This document shows, one piece after another, positions 1 to 12,540 of a stretch of 64,000 nt of DNA (position 1 is the first letter of the stretch; each line of letters starts with the position of its first letter). Source of the DNA: Microvelia longipes (Eukaryota > Arthropoda > Insecta > Hemiptera > Veliidae); contig JACMZG010001870.1 in the NCBI GenBank assembly GCA_018340805.1, positions 51,390,021 through 51,454,020 on the forward strand, given 5' to 3'. Below the pieces are notes generated by a model that searched no databases, was not told the DNA's origin, and worked only from the letters and a program-made list of their open reading frames with translations. A program made the translations under genes and the position numbers.

Positions 1-395
1 TTCAAAAAAAAAATAAACACCAAAAACATATTTCGCAATATCCAGTTTAAGTGATAAACAGAACAAGTTGATACAACTGCTAATTACGTCTAATTTGCGA
101 GCAATATAACTCGGACATGCTCGAAATTAGTTTTAACTGATACAAAATTAATTATCAGAAGATCAACAAAGTTGACGTTACACCGGAAATCCTGTTTATC
201 TGTTCCTTTTCAACTGTGTTTATAATAATTTAGTTCAGTATTACAGTTCAGTCCACTTAATTTTTTACGTTAGTTGAAAATTATAACTGGTGACATCTTA
301 GGTTGTCTTTCAAATATTAGCGAATTTTCAGGGTAAAATTAGCTTATTAGATTGGTATCATTGGGAATTAATATATAATTATTTTTTAGGGGTTT
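1..395. other. AT-rich flank, nothing recognised
   Basis: No ORF, RNA gene or clear repeat beyond simple AT-richness. Confidence 0.6.
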
Positions 396-974
<579 letters not shown>

Positions 975-1216
975 TACGAGATTCTGTTCTTAGACGTTTC
1001 TATGGGATAATCATTTTAACACTTCTCGGATCGAAACGAAACATCAATCTTGTTAATGTCCCGAACTCTTTTGTTAATAAAATATATGTGACGTAATTAA
1101 TCCACAATAATGACTCAGCGAAAATTCCTAAAAACTATAAAGCTTCAAAGAATCGTCTAAAATCGTATACACATGTTCTTGTATGTATAGTTATAACATG
1201 AATGATGTTTAAAATG

Positions 1217-1421
1217 TATTATCAGCATTAATTCTGGTTTTATCAATTGACATGTAGAACATAATGTAAAAAAATCGCTTTTTTTGACCAATACATTCAA
1301 AAATTCGCTACTAAGTTTGTCATATTACTAGTTTATCCTATAAATCCCGTCAAAAAACGGGATTTGTTTACATTATGTTCTATAGGTCAATTGACAAAAC
1401 TAGAAATTATGCTGATAATAT
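1217..1421. repeat. Foldback element, ~54-bp arms
   Basis: 1217-1270 and 1368-1421 are inverted copies (TTATCAGCAT..., ...ATGCTGATAA; ACATAATGTAAA versus TTTACATTATGT). Upstream (976-1160) is a diverged copy of the block also found at 12060-12170. Confidence 0.75.
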
Positions 1422-1479
1422 CAGCATAAGTTCATCAAAAGATGAAATCACGTTTTAATCCGATCTGTGAGATTTTGCT

Positions 1480-2296
1480 CTGCGAACTTTCTTAACCTTA
1501 CTTTCAAACTTAGACCTAAGTTACTAACTAAGGAATAACTTACTAAGTTACTAACTTATTATAAGTTTCTAACAAATGTACAAGTAATTAGACCTAAATT
1601 TCTAGGTAAGTAAACCTAAGTTACTTTAACTAAGACCAAATTAAAAAAAATACTTTAAAGAAACATTTAAAATGAAATAAAGATAAATAAGACAGAATAA
1701 ATACTTGATGTTATGAACGTAAGAACATGCTGTTCCACCTCTCCTTATTTAATCAAAATTTTACAATACACTATGAAACCATATAGGGCCAATGAAACTA
1801 TACCTGGAACATTCTACTCGTTGCAGAACTACTAAATTATGTCTAATTCCCTCAACAAATACATAACGATGCACTAAATGCAAACTAAACTTAGGATTGA
1901 GGCATTTAAAACCATTTATCTGTTTCCTTTATAGGGTCCCTGGTCGTTATTATTGAACCAAGACTACAAAATGCATTCAAATAGACCTATTTTTAAAAAT
2001 AGGATTATTAAAATTAATGTTTGAAAGCCACAATAAGGACAATGAAATACCCAGTAGTTGTAATTCCCCCTGATAGTTAGTTTGAATTTCCCTGTGGTTT
2101 ACAAGCGGAAAATATTGCTTATCGATTTTCAATTACTAGCTGTGATTGTGCATCCCTAGAAAATATCCCTGACGTTTAAAGCAATGTGGTTATGGAACTG
2201 TATTTATAGACGTATATCCCACGGGACATCACGTTATGTATGATCCACTCAGACACATTTAATTTCAACGAATTTTCTTTAGGATAAATTCATTAG
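1480..2296. other. Degenerate TTACTAAG-type repeats, then nothing recognised
   Basis: 1500-1640 is a loose tandem of TTACTAACTTA-like words; the rest holds no gene I can support. Confidence 0.5.
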
Positions 2297-2595
2297 TGTG
2301 TAGTTTTAATTTTATTGTACTTGGTGGAACTTCTTCACTGAAATTATCAAAGCCTGGGGCATTTCTTGTGCGAAAAGGACTTAAAAATTTTATTTTCAAT
2401 AAAATATTTTTTGCACTTAGCGTCATGTTTAGCGTCATTCATGATACGGATAGCTTTTTTTGCAAAATAAAAACACTGTTGGCTACGGGGGCTGCTCCCG
2501 CTCCCCATTCTTAAATTGTGTGTAGTTTTAATTTTATTGTACATGATGGAACTTCTTCACTAAAATTATCAAAACCTGGGGCATTTCTTGTGCAA
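2297..2595 (+). repeat. ~79-bp direct repeat; dispersed family
   Basis: 2297-2375 and 2517-2595 are near-identical (GTGTGTAGTTTTAATTTTAT...GGGGCATTTCTTGTGC). The spacer part 2385-2455 reappears at about 59625-59695 (TTTTATTTTCAATAAAATAT...CATGATACGGATAG), so this is a dispersed element. Confidence 0.75.
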
Positions 2596-2814
2596 ATTCC
2601 TCGGCAAGCCTCGAGAGGAAATTAAGTTTTGTGCTTCGACTTCAAAACTCAAAATTTTACAGCTTGAGCTGTAAAATTTTCTTTCATCCATTCTAGTATA
2701 AATAAATATCTTACTAACCTATTAACCTAACTTAGTAACCTTAACTATAACTTATAGGTGTCCCATTAATTAAAATTCAGAGTTTTAGAGTGTATTGTTT
2801 TGAATAATCCATCC

Positions 2815-3165
2815 AATAATATCCATCTCATAATCAAAACGTTCCATCCAGCTCTCCATCCAATAATCAAAACGTTCCATCCAGCTCTCCATCCAATAAT
2901 CAAAACGTTTCATCCAGATAATCAAAATCCATCATCCAAAATCAAAACGTCCATCCAGCAATAATCAAAACGTTCCATCCAGCTCTTCATCCAATAATCA
3001 AAACGTCCATCCAGCTCTCCATCCAATAATCAAAACGTTCCATCCAGCTCTTCATCATAATCAAAATCCATCCAGCTCAAACGTTCCATCCAGCTCTCCA
3101 TCCAATATTCAAAACGTTCCATCCAGCTCTCCATCCAATAATCAAAACGTTCATCCAGTCCAATA
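2815..3165. repeat. Minisatellite, ~33-bp unit
   Basis: Repeats of AATAATCAAAACGTTCCATC CAGCTCTCCATCC with length variants. Confidence 0.9.
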
Positions 3166-4140
3166 ATCCGTTGTCAATTCCTTAGTTTTTCTTTACCGGA
3201 AGGTTTAAAATTCTTTTAACAAATTTAAAATTTAGAGATATTAATCTCAGAATCATAAACTTTTATAATCTGGCTGATATTTTTAAAACAGAAATTTCCG
3301 AATAACAAAGTATAGATTTTTCAAAGTCTACTCTTCTCAAGTAAGTACTTAATATTTTCCGTCCCACTCATTAAACAGTGGGCGGATTTTCCCTAACGAT
3401 CCTTCCTCTATTGTGCCTCGTCATGATGGTCCACTCTCTATCCCTTGATGCAACTGTTCAAGTACTAAATATCCACCAATAACATAATGTTTTAAATAAA
3501 TTTTCTTATATAACATTTTTAATTTCCTTATAAAAAAATATCTTATAAAAAACCTAAAATATTTTTTTTCGTAGATGCTCTTAGGTATTTAGATTATTAT
3601 ATAAATAATTAATCGTTGTCGAGTTAACTATTAACTTTTAATAACAATCTAAATACTTAAGACCTAAATACTTAACAATTTATCTACCTATCTACGTCAA
3701 AAGTTTTTACCTACGCTTTAGTTATTAAACATAATAAAATTTTAAGGATGATAAAAACAGAATAATATTTAAGCGGCTTAAGAGCAATATCAGTAAAATC
3801 AAATGTAAAATAAAAATTCCTTTACATCTGAGAAAAATATCAAAAACCAAATATGACATTTATTGTAAAAGCTTTTTTTAGCTTTTTAATAAGATTTTTT
3901 CATTAGACTTATTTCTGTCATTATTTTGGTCGTTTGACCAGCAGCGCGCTGATTAGAAATGTGCGAAGTTATCAAGCCAATCTTCCAGACGTCAACGTTT
4001 TAATTTTATTATATTTATTCTTAACAAAGAATAAATATATTGTCAAAGCAACATCCAAGTATATTATTTTGATAAACATCTAAAAGACAAATAGCAAATC
4101 ATTTAATTGAAACACCAACACCATAAGAAACACCAACTAA
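3166..4140. other. AT-rich stretch, nothing recognised
   Basis: Only loose inverted words (CTTAGGTATTTAGATTATTA against AATCTAAATACTTAAG around 3580-3665). No gene. Confidence 0.5.
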
Positions 4141-4320
4141 TAATATTGAGAACGAGACGGAGCCCCCGCTCTAGTTTTCTACTGGGGGCTCTCATATTTT
4201 AGAAAAAAATCTTTAAAAGAAGTATACATTTCATTTATATCTGTCAAAATATTATTTCATTATTCTATGTATATATACATCGTATGCATGGAAATAAAGA
4301 TATTATTATTATTATCATTA
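4141..4320 (+). repeat. Probable LINE-like 3' tail
   Basis: A hairpin (AGCCCCC ... GGGGGCT, about 4160-4192) followed by an A/T-rich stretch ending in (ATT)n at 4300. The broken reverse transcriptase at 49.4-51.2 kb ends in the same style (GGGGAGTAGCCCCTACT, then AT-rich). Family link is inferred. Confidence 0.4.
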
Positions 4321-4346
4321 TGTTAAGGATTTTCCAAAATTACAAT

Positions 4347-4406
4347 CAATTTTCAAAACCTTTTTCCTAAAACAAAATAGTTTTAGGAAAAAGGTTTTGA
4401 AAATTG
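4347..4406. repeat. Perfect 27-bp inverted repeat, 6-nt loop
   Basis: 4347-4373 and 4380-4406 are exact inverted copies (CAATTTTCAAAACC... / ...GGTTTTGAAAATTG). Confidence 0.9.
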
Positions 4407-4580
4407 TTGAAGTAGTAAAAATAGAAAATACTATTTTTACTTCTCCTCATTTATACCGTAGGTATATAGGAAAAGTATTGTGTTTGCGAAAAAATCCAAA
4501 ACCAGGATGAAAACGGAATTATTTTTTTCAGGGATTTTTAAGGCCTCCTGAGTGGTTTCTGCAAAGTTGTCTGTCTGTAT

Positions 4581-5157
4581 TGTTTTTTTCGAGCAATTGC
4601 AACTGAATGCTCCATTTATTAAATGCTACATGCGTTTCAACAAGAATGTAGAAATTTCAAAAGTACATCTTGTTCAACTTAAATGACGCCTAATCTACTT
4701 AAATACTAAGAAATTAAAATGAAAACTTAACATAAAAATAAAATAAAATGAAAAATCCTCTTAGTTTGCAGTTGCCTCAGATGCTACTAAAGCTAGGTTA
4801 GGAACAATCTGCAAATCAATGACAAATGGAAAAGAAACCATTTAATCTCTATGTTAAAAATAACATAAAATAAAACAAAATTACTGGCCAAATTATATTG
4901 AGTATAAAAGAACAGGATTAATGTTAATGCAAAGAATTAAAATATAAAACAAAAACTGTAATCTAGTGCAACTGCTAAATCTTATAAATAACAAATTATA
5001 ATTAAACGAAGAGTATAAAAGACTAAAAGAGTAATCACAAAATGAATTTATGGAGGCATAAGATAATTAAGATTAAGATGCAAGCTCATCATAAGAGAGC
5101 AATACTTACACAAAAAACACAACTAGAGCAATCGTAAAAATAAACCAAAAGAAAGAC
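4581..5157. mobile_element. 577-bp insertion with 13-bp target-site duplication
   Basis: TGTCTGTCTGTAT occurs at 4568-4580 and 5158-5170, splitting the family 1 copy. No terminal inverted repeats; the right end is A-rich, as for a retroposon. No coding capacity seen. Confidence 0.65.
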
Positions 5158-5447
5158 TGTCTGTCTGTATGATTTGTGTGTGTGTGTGTGTGTGTGTGTG
5201 AGTGTGTTTGTCATCATCGTAGTGCTCAGTGTATTTATGCTAGAGAATTGAAATTTTGTACAAAAACCATTCTACTGCTGTAGTTGTGCTATTAGGAAAA
5301 TATTTTTTATAACGGCATTAACTCGCAACAATGACAGCAAAAAGTTTGAGAAATTATAAAACGCGGAAAAACTATGCGATTGGAAATAATTGGAAAATGG
5401 TCTAATTGGGTTGAAGTTTGCTACAAGTGTATATTATTACATATTAA

Positions 5448-5659
5448 TAATATTATTTTTGCACCCTTTTTCAATGATTTAAGATGAAGTTGTGTCCTAT
5501 AGGGTGGTAATAAAAAACTACGATTATTGTGACGTTTCGGCTATGAAGCATTATCAAACATTGAGAAAGGTAGACCTCTTAAAAAGAGTCATAGTCAGAA
5601 AGTAAAAAGCTAATCGTAGTTTTTTATTACCCCCTATAGGACACAACTTCATCTTAAAT
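5448..5659. mobile_element. MITE-like foldback inside family 1 copy A
   Basis: Arms about 5478-5527 and 5611-5657 are inverted (AAGATGAAGTTGTGTCCTAT ... ATAGGACACAACTTCATCTT). The 9-bp duplication ACATATTAA flanks the insertion at 5439-5447 and 5660-5668. The left arm holds GCCGAAACGTC on the minus strand, a degenerate form of the motif discussed for the 55.5-kb element. Confidence 0.75.
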
Positions 5660-6299
5660 ACATATTAAATAAGAACACTAGTATAGTATAGTAGTAAAGG
5701 TGGGGAAGATCCTAGATCTTAGCAATTATGTCTCTGGGATGCTTTTTGCCAATAAATAAGCACACTAAGTTTCGTTTCAATACGACAAGTATATCCATGA
5801 TTTTTATTGGATCATTAAAATTAAAGAGCATTGAGCGTGGTCAGTGCTATATGGGTGACCGCCGAAAATGATACGGATGCATTTACTATCTGAAGATGAG
5901 CAAAACGAGTCCGAAGGCATGTTGCAGTATAAATTTGGTGAACTGTATTTCTGAGGACGAGCGAAGCGAGTCTGAAGCAGAGAGGATGAGCGTAGCGAAT
6001 CCGATTTAATGAGGAAAAGTTCCGAGGTACCCCGTACCCGATTTTTAGTGCTAGTTTATGGTTTTTGAGTCTAAAATCCTTTTTAACCACATTTGTGGCT
6101 TCGATTTTGTTTACTTTTCCTTAAAATTTAAAAAAAAAATGAAACGGAGAAATTTGGTTTACATGTTAAACCAACATGCATGTTGTGTCACTGTGCTATC
6201 TCTAATACTTGTAACAATCACAATTGTTGTTGTATTATTCAATAAATAAAATAAAAAAAAAAATAAAAAAAATATGTTAAAAGTAATCAGAGTAATAAA

Positions 6300-6400
6300 A
6301 TATGTCTCTCCACAGGTGTCAAAAAATTTTATTTAAAACATAACCGGCTTTCAACCAACTAAAGGTCATCATCAGTGCCGGTGAGGTGTTAGGAAGCTAG
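6300..6400 (-). repeat. Single foldback end with hammerhead-like core
   Basis: On the minus strand CTGATGA (6375-6369), a short stem GACC/GGTT, then GAAA (6352-6349), enclosed by ACCGGC ... GCCGGT. Same terminal module as at 28.6 and 28.9 kb. Confidence 0.6.
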
Positions 6401-6402
6401 GA

Positions 6403-6455
6403 TTTGAGTCTTTTCTTACTGTTGACTTACTGAGTCAACAGTAAGAAAAGACTCA
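6403..6455. repeat. Perfect ~22-bp hairpin
   Basis: GAGTCTTTTCTTACTGTTGA and its exact inverse, separated by a few bases. Confidence 0.85.
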
Positions 6456-6572
6456 CTCCTCTACCGCTCATTCTTTGAATTCTAACGTTAGAAGTGTTAT
6501 TTTTGCTTACAATATTGAGTATTTTTATTATTATTAGCATTCGTCACCATTTTATATGATTTTTAATTTATT

Positions 6573-6745
6573 TAAAGACACTGGATGGGACTGAAATAAC
6601 AACTTCTTACTTCATTAAATGACTATATTTCGCCTGACATAAAAAAAGTCAAGGTTTGTAGACATGAGTGTGCCTGGGGTCAACAGAAATATTGCCATTT
6701 AAAGAAGTAAGAAGCTGTTATTTCAGTCCTATCCAGTGTTTTTAA
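6573..6745. mobile_element. ~172-bp foldback, ~35-bp arms
   Basis: CACTGGATGGGACTGAAATA ... and ... TATTTCAGTCCTATCCAGTG are inverted near-copies; internal part lacks coding potential. Confidence 0.7.
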
Positions 6746-6831
6746 ATGAAATAAAAATTGAGTATTTTTTCTGTTTAATCTCTTGAAGAAGATACCGTAC
6801 GTTTTGCTGAAGCGAGGCCTAAGTGTGTGAG

Positions 6832-7003
6832 GATGAGCGAGCGGATCTGATATGTTGAGGATGAGCGTAGCGGATCTGATATGTTGAGGATGAGCGTAGC
6901 GGATCTGATATGTTGAGGATGAGCGTAGCGGATCTGATATGTTGAGGATGTCGGATGATATGTTGAGAATGAGCGTAGCGGATTTGATATGTTGAGGAAA
7001 GGC
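6832..7003. repeat. Minisatellite, ~29-bp unit
   Basis: Five to six units of GAGGATGAGCGTAGCGGATC TGATATGTT, apparently an expansion of the GCGWAGCG word that ends family 1. Confidence 0.9.
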
Positions 7004-7570
7004 TGTAGGAAAGCAACATGAATCGAACCAGTGTTAAGCGATAAAACCGGTGAAAAGATTAAATGTCACTACTCAGAGATAGATATCATCTTCTATCTAT
7101 TGAAGATATTACATGCCGTAAAATATAACGGCTTGGTCATAAAAGTATATATTTTTATGTCTTTGGGGGCTGCATCGAACCCTGGGAGAGTTTAATTGAA
7201 AATATCCAGAGTCAGCAAAGATAATCTGATCACCTTGCTTTGGGTAATCCAGCTTTGTTTCGCAAGATAAATGTTTTAATCCAAAAGGTGTTAAAAGCTG
7301 CAAATTATAGCCCCTATAAAAACTTTGTAGATACAAAATATTAAATTTTGATTAAAAAAAATTGAAAAAGCAACTGTTGAGAGGTTACAATTTATTTATA
7401 CCATCTAGTGATTCTTTAATCTCATTTATACTGGGTGGTCTAAAAGACCCCCCTCCTCTTAAATTATTAACCATTAGACATAAAATTAATGAAACGTAAG
7501 GTGCTCCACTTTTTTTGGTGCAAAAGGAACATATTTTTGGAGGTGTAGTTAACTTGCTTCATCGAATTTT
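7004..7570. other. Nothing recognised
   Basis: Short stop-free stretches only; no domain or splice-supported exon. Confidence 0.5.
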
Positions 7571-8110
7571 GGGAAAAAAATAGAAATATCCCATTATATA
7601 CCTTAGTTTACTAAGGTAAACTTTTATTTAAGTATTTCAGGTTTAAGGGATAAACACAAGACATTTTGCCTCTTGCATATCTTTGACCGCTATTTTGGCG
7701 GGAATAAGTGTTGAAAGTGTAACAACTGAACTTATTAACTCCAAATTGAAGCTAAGTATTGACTTAAAAAAATTCTAACAGTAAAAATGCCTCATTTTTG
7801 GCTTTTGAACACAAAGAATTTATTACATTACCCTATTTTTAAGGTATTTATAGTCCCTTTAGCTACTACATTTAAGGAAAATAATAACCATAGGGTTTTT
7901 TTTTCTAAAATTAAAAATGTAATGAATGATTTGTGTTCCTAAGCCAAAAATTAAATTTTTAATTACTCTTATTAAATTGTTTCTGAAGTCTATACTTAAG
8001 CTTCAAGTTTGAGTTAAAATGTCTATTTTTTAAACGTTGGACACTCATCTCGCCTAAATATCGGTCATAGAAAACAAATATGCAAGAGGCAAAATAAACA
8101 GCTAAAAAAG
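7571..8110. repeat. Imperfect foldback element
   Basis: GCCTCTTGCATAT (about 7669) pairs with ATATGCAAGAGGC (about 8079), and TTTTTGGCTTTTGAACACAA (about 7795) with TTGTGTTCCTAAGCCAAAAA (about 7930). Arms are diverged, suggesting an old insertion. Confidence 0.6.
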
Positions 8111-8179
8111 ACATATAGTATACCAGGCAGTATACCTACCAACAAGCTGTTTGTCTGTTTTTCGTAAAATTTGGTGTTG

Positions 8180-8415
8180 CATGCTACACACACACCACAA
8201 AGTTAACTACACACAAAGTTAACTACACCACAAAGTTAATCACACCACAAAGTTAACTACACCACAAAGTTAACACACCACAAGTTAACCACCACAAAGT
8301 TAAACTAACCACAAAGTTAATCACACCACAAAGTTAACTACCTACACCACAAAGTTAACACACCACAAGTTAACTACACCACAAAGTTAACTACACCACA
8401 AAGTTAATTACACTA
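8180..8415. repeat. Minisatellite, ~17-19-bp unit
   Basis: Repeats of ACACCACAAAGTTAACTAC with length variants. Confidence 0.9.
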
Positions 8416-9240
8416 CATAAAGAAGTGCTCTCTAATCAAAAATATCAAATTGTGTGCCTTGTTCATAAAATATATTTTAAATAAATAAGAACAGACCTGC
8501 TAACATGAGCATTTATTTTCTTTTTGAACTTAATACTTACTTAATACACTAAGAGTTTTCAAACGAACAAGAATAAGACATTTAGGAGGGCAAGTAAATT
8601 CACTTGTTGGGGCCATAACAAAGTTGAGTCCTTCCCTGTCCGTCTCTCGAAATGTTTAGAACATCCTCCGAGTTCTCATCCCTAGCTAGACCCCCCCCCC
8701 CCCCCCCGGGGCCCTTCACTGGTTGTTAGCCCTGAAGCAATCCCTTCGTCTCGCCTTAGTCTCAAGTATCTTTGTTTAGATGTTCTGAAATAAAGATTAG
8801 TTGTTAGTTGTCTATTTGTCCGGAGTGACGTTACTGAACATCTGTTGGAGGGGTTTATCCTTATTTATCTCTAGACGTCTAATTTGTTGAATTTGACTCA
8901 CGTCTTTACTTTCACGTGACATTCAATTAGTGTGTGGAAATCAGCTCCTAGAACTATTAGTGGCTTTTACTACGCATGTCCGATGTTTAAAAAGCGATAA
9001 AGTTAACTTCAAAATTGCATCTGAGGCCATTTCATATTGTGATGTAAAGGGGGACCCAAGGGGTTTTTATTGCTTTGTAGGTCTTTTTTTAGAACTCTGT
9101 TTTGATCCTTGTGGTATCCTTCCGCCTTGTCAGCATTTTGTTGTCAATTTTGCGCGAAGGTGAACAAGCTGATCGATTTTTTTGAATGCTTATTTCACGC
9201 TCAGCAATCCATACCTGGTTGAAATGAACATCACTACTAT
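8416..9240. other. No gene; poly-C tract at 8692-8707
   Basis: A C run followed by GGGGCCC. A 77-residue open stretch at 8930-9163 shows no domain. Confidence 0.5.
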
Positions 9241-9249
9241 TCTGTCAAT

Positions 9250-10317
9250 CATATATATATATATATATATATATACTAACAATATATTCTATCTCTTCTC
9301 TTATCTATGCTATCAATTTTTCTTGACGTGTGAGGTAATGGCACATCTTGTGTAAAGTAAATCAAAAACTTGTTTTTGATTCGCCCGCATTGCTCGCTTG
9401 TTCACCCGAGATTGTAATTCGTGTATGGGCCCTTTGTTGTGTAATACTTGCCTCAGACAAGGCTCTCAATATCCTTCCCTCAAAGGTCTCTTAAAATACC
9501 TTTCAAGATAAACATTTTCATTTGAATAACAACTTTGTAGAAACTAAACGATTATTTTTCAATATTTTCCCGGCAGAATTCATTATTTTTCTATTAAAAG
9601 GAAGAAGAAGAAAAATATCGATGGTGTCAAAAGATATAAAGGTTAATTTAATTTTGAAGAAGAATAGGCGGAATATGAGGCTATTGGCAGACGGGTAGCA
9701 TCAATCTGCCAACTACCATCCGACTGGGACCCCATCCAATAACTCACTCCTTCCTCTATTGCTCCGAACGACATTTTTATTTTATTCTTATCCCACTTTA
9801 TTATCCTGGGAAGAATAATTTTCATTTAAATATGATTATGGATATTGAAAGTGAGGTTTTATTGAAGACTTGGAAGATATTGCTTTTGATATTTTGTGTT
9901 AAGGCTGTACCACTCGTACCTTTTTCGTACAGCCTGATTGCTCCGTCAGTATTAGTCGTAGAGAATTCAAATTTTAAAAACATGCTCAACATATTATACT
10001 GATTTATCTAGCGTCTTCCGATTCTCGATAGCGTGCTTAGAAACTCTTCAATAGAAAATTGCAGTCATTCTAATAAATATTCAAGCTCATGCAGTCCAAT
10101 TATAAAAATAAATGATTTTATACCAAATTGGGCGCTCATTTAATGATACTTGTGGTCGTAGCTTAGGAATAAAATACAAATTTCGAAAGATAAAAAATAA
10201 TCTGTGCTTCACAAGATAGAAAGATAACTTTAATTATAATTTTGTATTTTTTGCAAATTTTCAGAGAGAAAAGCTTATGGGGTTGGTTTTTTTCATAACC
10301 TTTTAACCTGGGGGCAC

Positions 10318-10320
<3 letters not shown>
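9250..10320. other. Short (TA)n then no recognised feature
   Basis: TA tract at about 9250-9276. The remainder is AT-rich noncoding sequence. Confidence 0.5.
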
Positions 10321-10394
<74 letters not shown>

Positions 10395-10465
10395 ATAAAT
10401 GTTTGTAGGTCATTATTATGGGTTAATGACGTCACACATACTTTATAAACAATAGATTTTGGTTC

Positions 10466-10529
<64 letters not shown>

Positions 10530-10605
10530 CCAGAATTTATTGTTTATGAAGTATGTGTGACGTCATTAACCCATATTAATGACCTACAAACATTTAAAAC
10601 AATCA
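10320..10605. repeat. (TA)n tract and foldback carrying TGACGTCA in each arm
   Basis: TA tract 10320-10390. Arms about 10393-10468 and 10527-10600 are inverted around a second TA core; each contains TGACGTCA (10427-10434, 10558-10565) and ATGACCTACAAACATTT. This is the inner part of dispersed family 2. Confidence 0.85.
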
Positions 10606-10985
10606 AAAATCTTAACCAAGTTTTTAGATCTGGTTAAAAAAATTTAAACACGTACTAATATACTTAATTAACAAAGATACTGAGTCAGATTTTATTATCA
10701 GTATTAGTTCCGGTTTTATTGATTGACATATACAATTTAATATAATGTATAATCACAACAAATCAAGTTTTGTGACTAATTTATTTGAAAATCGCTTATA
10801 TCGTTGCAGTTTGCCACGTATATAAACTAGTTTTAAGACGAAATGATAAAGGGCAACAACCATGTAAGCGTCCTTTAGCTCCGATGCGCGTAGCAGCCGA
10901 GGCGCGAAACACTGAGGCCGTGGAGCGGCCAAGAGGCCCAAGGCCTCTTGTTTTATGTCTCATGTGATTTTTAATATTTCTTAAT
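10600..10985 (+). repeat. Dispersed family 2, copy ending in AAGCGGCC-rich module
   Basis: Ends with GGCCGTGGAGCGGCCAAGAG GCCCAAGGCCTCTTGTTT (about 10915-10955). Related modules: 12405-12540, 13990-14075 and, inverted, 15054-15120. Confidence 0.7.
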
Positions 10986-12055
10986 GCAATTTAATTGTTT
11001 ATGAGTAATTATGATACACCATAAAAAATATTGCAATCATGCTTACAAATTTAAGAGCTCATGCAAAACAATTGTAAGACTAAAGATTTTTATTAAATTC
11101 TTCTTTTTTTATAATTCTTTAAAAAAAAGAAAACGGTGAAAGATTTAAAATTGTTCCAATGACTTTATTCAGATGATATAGGTACTTACTTAAAGGTACT
11201 CTAGGTCTAGGGGCAGGTAAAATCGTTTTACCTAACTTGACAGTAGTTCGGATTTTGATATAAATATATTAATTATTCAGATGTACAAATTAGCTTTTCA
11301 AAAACTCCCCTTGATAAATGGTTTTTATTTAAACTCATTGCTTTTTAAATTAAACAGGAAATTTTCATCAATAGGATCCGAAGAAACATATTTCCATTTC
11401 TTGGAAAAACTTGATGTGTCACCCCCCCCCCTCCCCCACAAGGAAAGTCCCCTTTTTTTCTATCCGCTCCAACTGCCTCTCCCTCTGAAACCGCCCCAGC
11501 TGCCTCCAAGCAATCGTCAACCATCATATCCTATGAAAGCTGCTTGTGCCATTTTATTTGGTATTTTGGTTTTCCACATAATTTGTTTGACTTATATTAG
11601 TTTTTTCATTTCCTCTTTACTCGTGTTGGATTTAGCAATTTTCTTCAAGTCTTTTTCATAAGTATTTAATCTGGTGTTGGAATATTTTTTGGCTTTCTCG
11701 CTGAAACATTCCCTTTTTATCTGCCTAAAAAGAAGTATGTTTTTTGTGTTTTAAGTTAAAATTAATAATATATGACGACCCTGCTTCTAAATATTGGTTT
11801 ATATTAGAGGCCCACTCCAACCCGTTTAAAAGATAATATATATATAGTGTATATCCTGACACACGTATGTCTTCAAGAATCATTATCATATCTCCAATCC
11901 ACAGAGAATCCATTAAAATTATAGATAGTTGCTTACTAATAAAGAAACATGAGGTTTTGCTCCCTGGCTAATTAAGTTAGTTCTTGAGGCAAAAACCCGA
12001 ATGAACTATAACATTTAAATCCCGAGGCTTGCCGACTGATGTATTTAGTTGGTTC
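10986..12055. other. No gene supported
   Basis: A 126-residue open stretch (11281-11661) spans a C-rich run and shows no domain or splice context. Otherwise AT-rich. Confidence 0.45.
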
Positions 12056-12540
12056 CTAAAAAAATCACGTTTGTTAATTTCCCGAACATAATTGTTTATG
12101 TAATATGTGTGACGTCATTAACCTACAATAATGACCCCACAAACATTTCAAAAAATTACAAAATATTTAGATCAAGCCGAAATGTTTTACACATATACTA
12201 CCACATATAACAACACACGAAGTTATGTTAACAAACGTACGAAGTTGCATTGTATTATCATTATTAGTTCAATTTTATTGATTGACATATATAACATAAT
12301 GTAAATAAATCACGTTTTTGACGAATACATTTGAAAATTCGCCAATATCGTGGCAGTATACTACTTATATAAATCAGTAATATGACCAACTGATGAAGGA
12401 TAATAACAACGTCGCCACAAAGCGGCCACAAGTATGGGCAGGGGCCACGAAGCGGCCCCTTGCACCGACGCCGCTTTGTGACAAGCGGAAGACCGACGCC
12501 GCGTAGCGGATCGGCAAAGAGGCCAGAAGCCTCTCGTTTT
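12056..12540 (+). repeat. Dispersed family 2, fuller copy
   Basis: Contains TGTGACGTCATTAACCTACA (from 12108), TTGATTGACATATATAACAT, and the GC-rich 3' module with repeated AAGCGGCC, ending GGCCAGAAGCCTCTCGTTTT. Noncoding. Confidence 0.75.

Larger units (their letters stand above)
4441..6050 (+). repeat. Dispersed family 1, copy A (GCGAAGCGAG module), with two insertions
   Basis: Begins CTCCTCATTTATACCGTAGG TATATAGGAAAAGTATTGTG and ends with GAGGACGAGCGAAGCGAGTC and GAGGAAAAGTTCCGAGGTAC. Other copies: 18867-19572, 19762-20475 and pieces at 27602-27960 and 29030-29710. Copy A is interrupted at 4581-5157, flanked by a 13-bp target duplication, and at 5448-5659, flanked by ACATATTAA. Noncoding; probably a nonautonomous element. 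Confidence 0.8.

Noticed and set aside
2815..3165. CRISPR-like regularly spaced repeats
   Set aside because: A eukaryotic minisatellite without unique spacers; same for the other tandem arrays.
8930..9163. 77-codon ORF starting MCGNQLLELLVAF, tested as signal peptide exon
   Set aside because: No Reeler sequence follows and no suitable phase 1 donor.
10163..10435. 90-codon minus-strand ORF
   Set aside because: Driven by a (TA)n tract; no domain.
11281..11661. 126-codon ORF with a proline-rich part and a hydrophobic tail
   Set aside because: The Pro-rich part comes from a C-rich run. No splice context or domain; probably chance.
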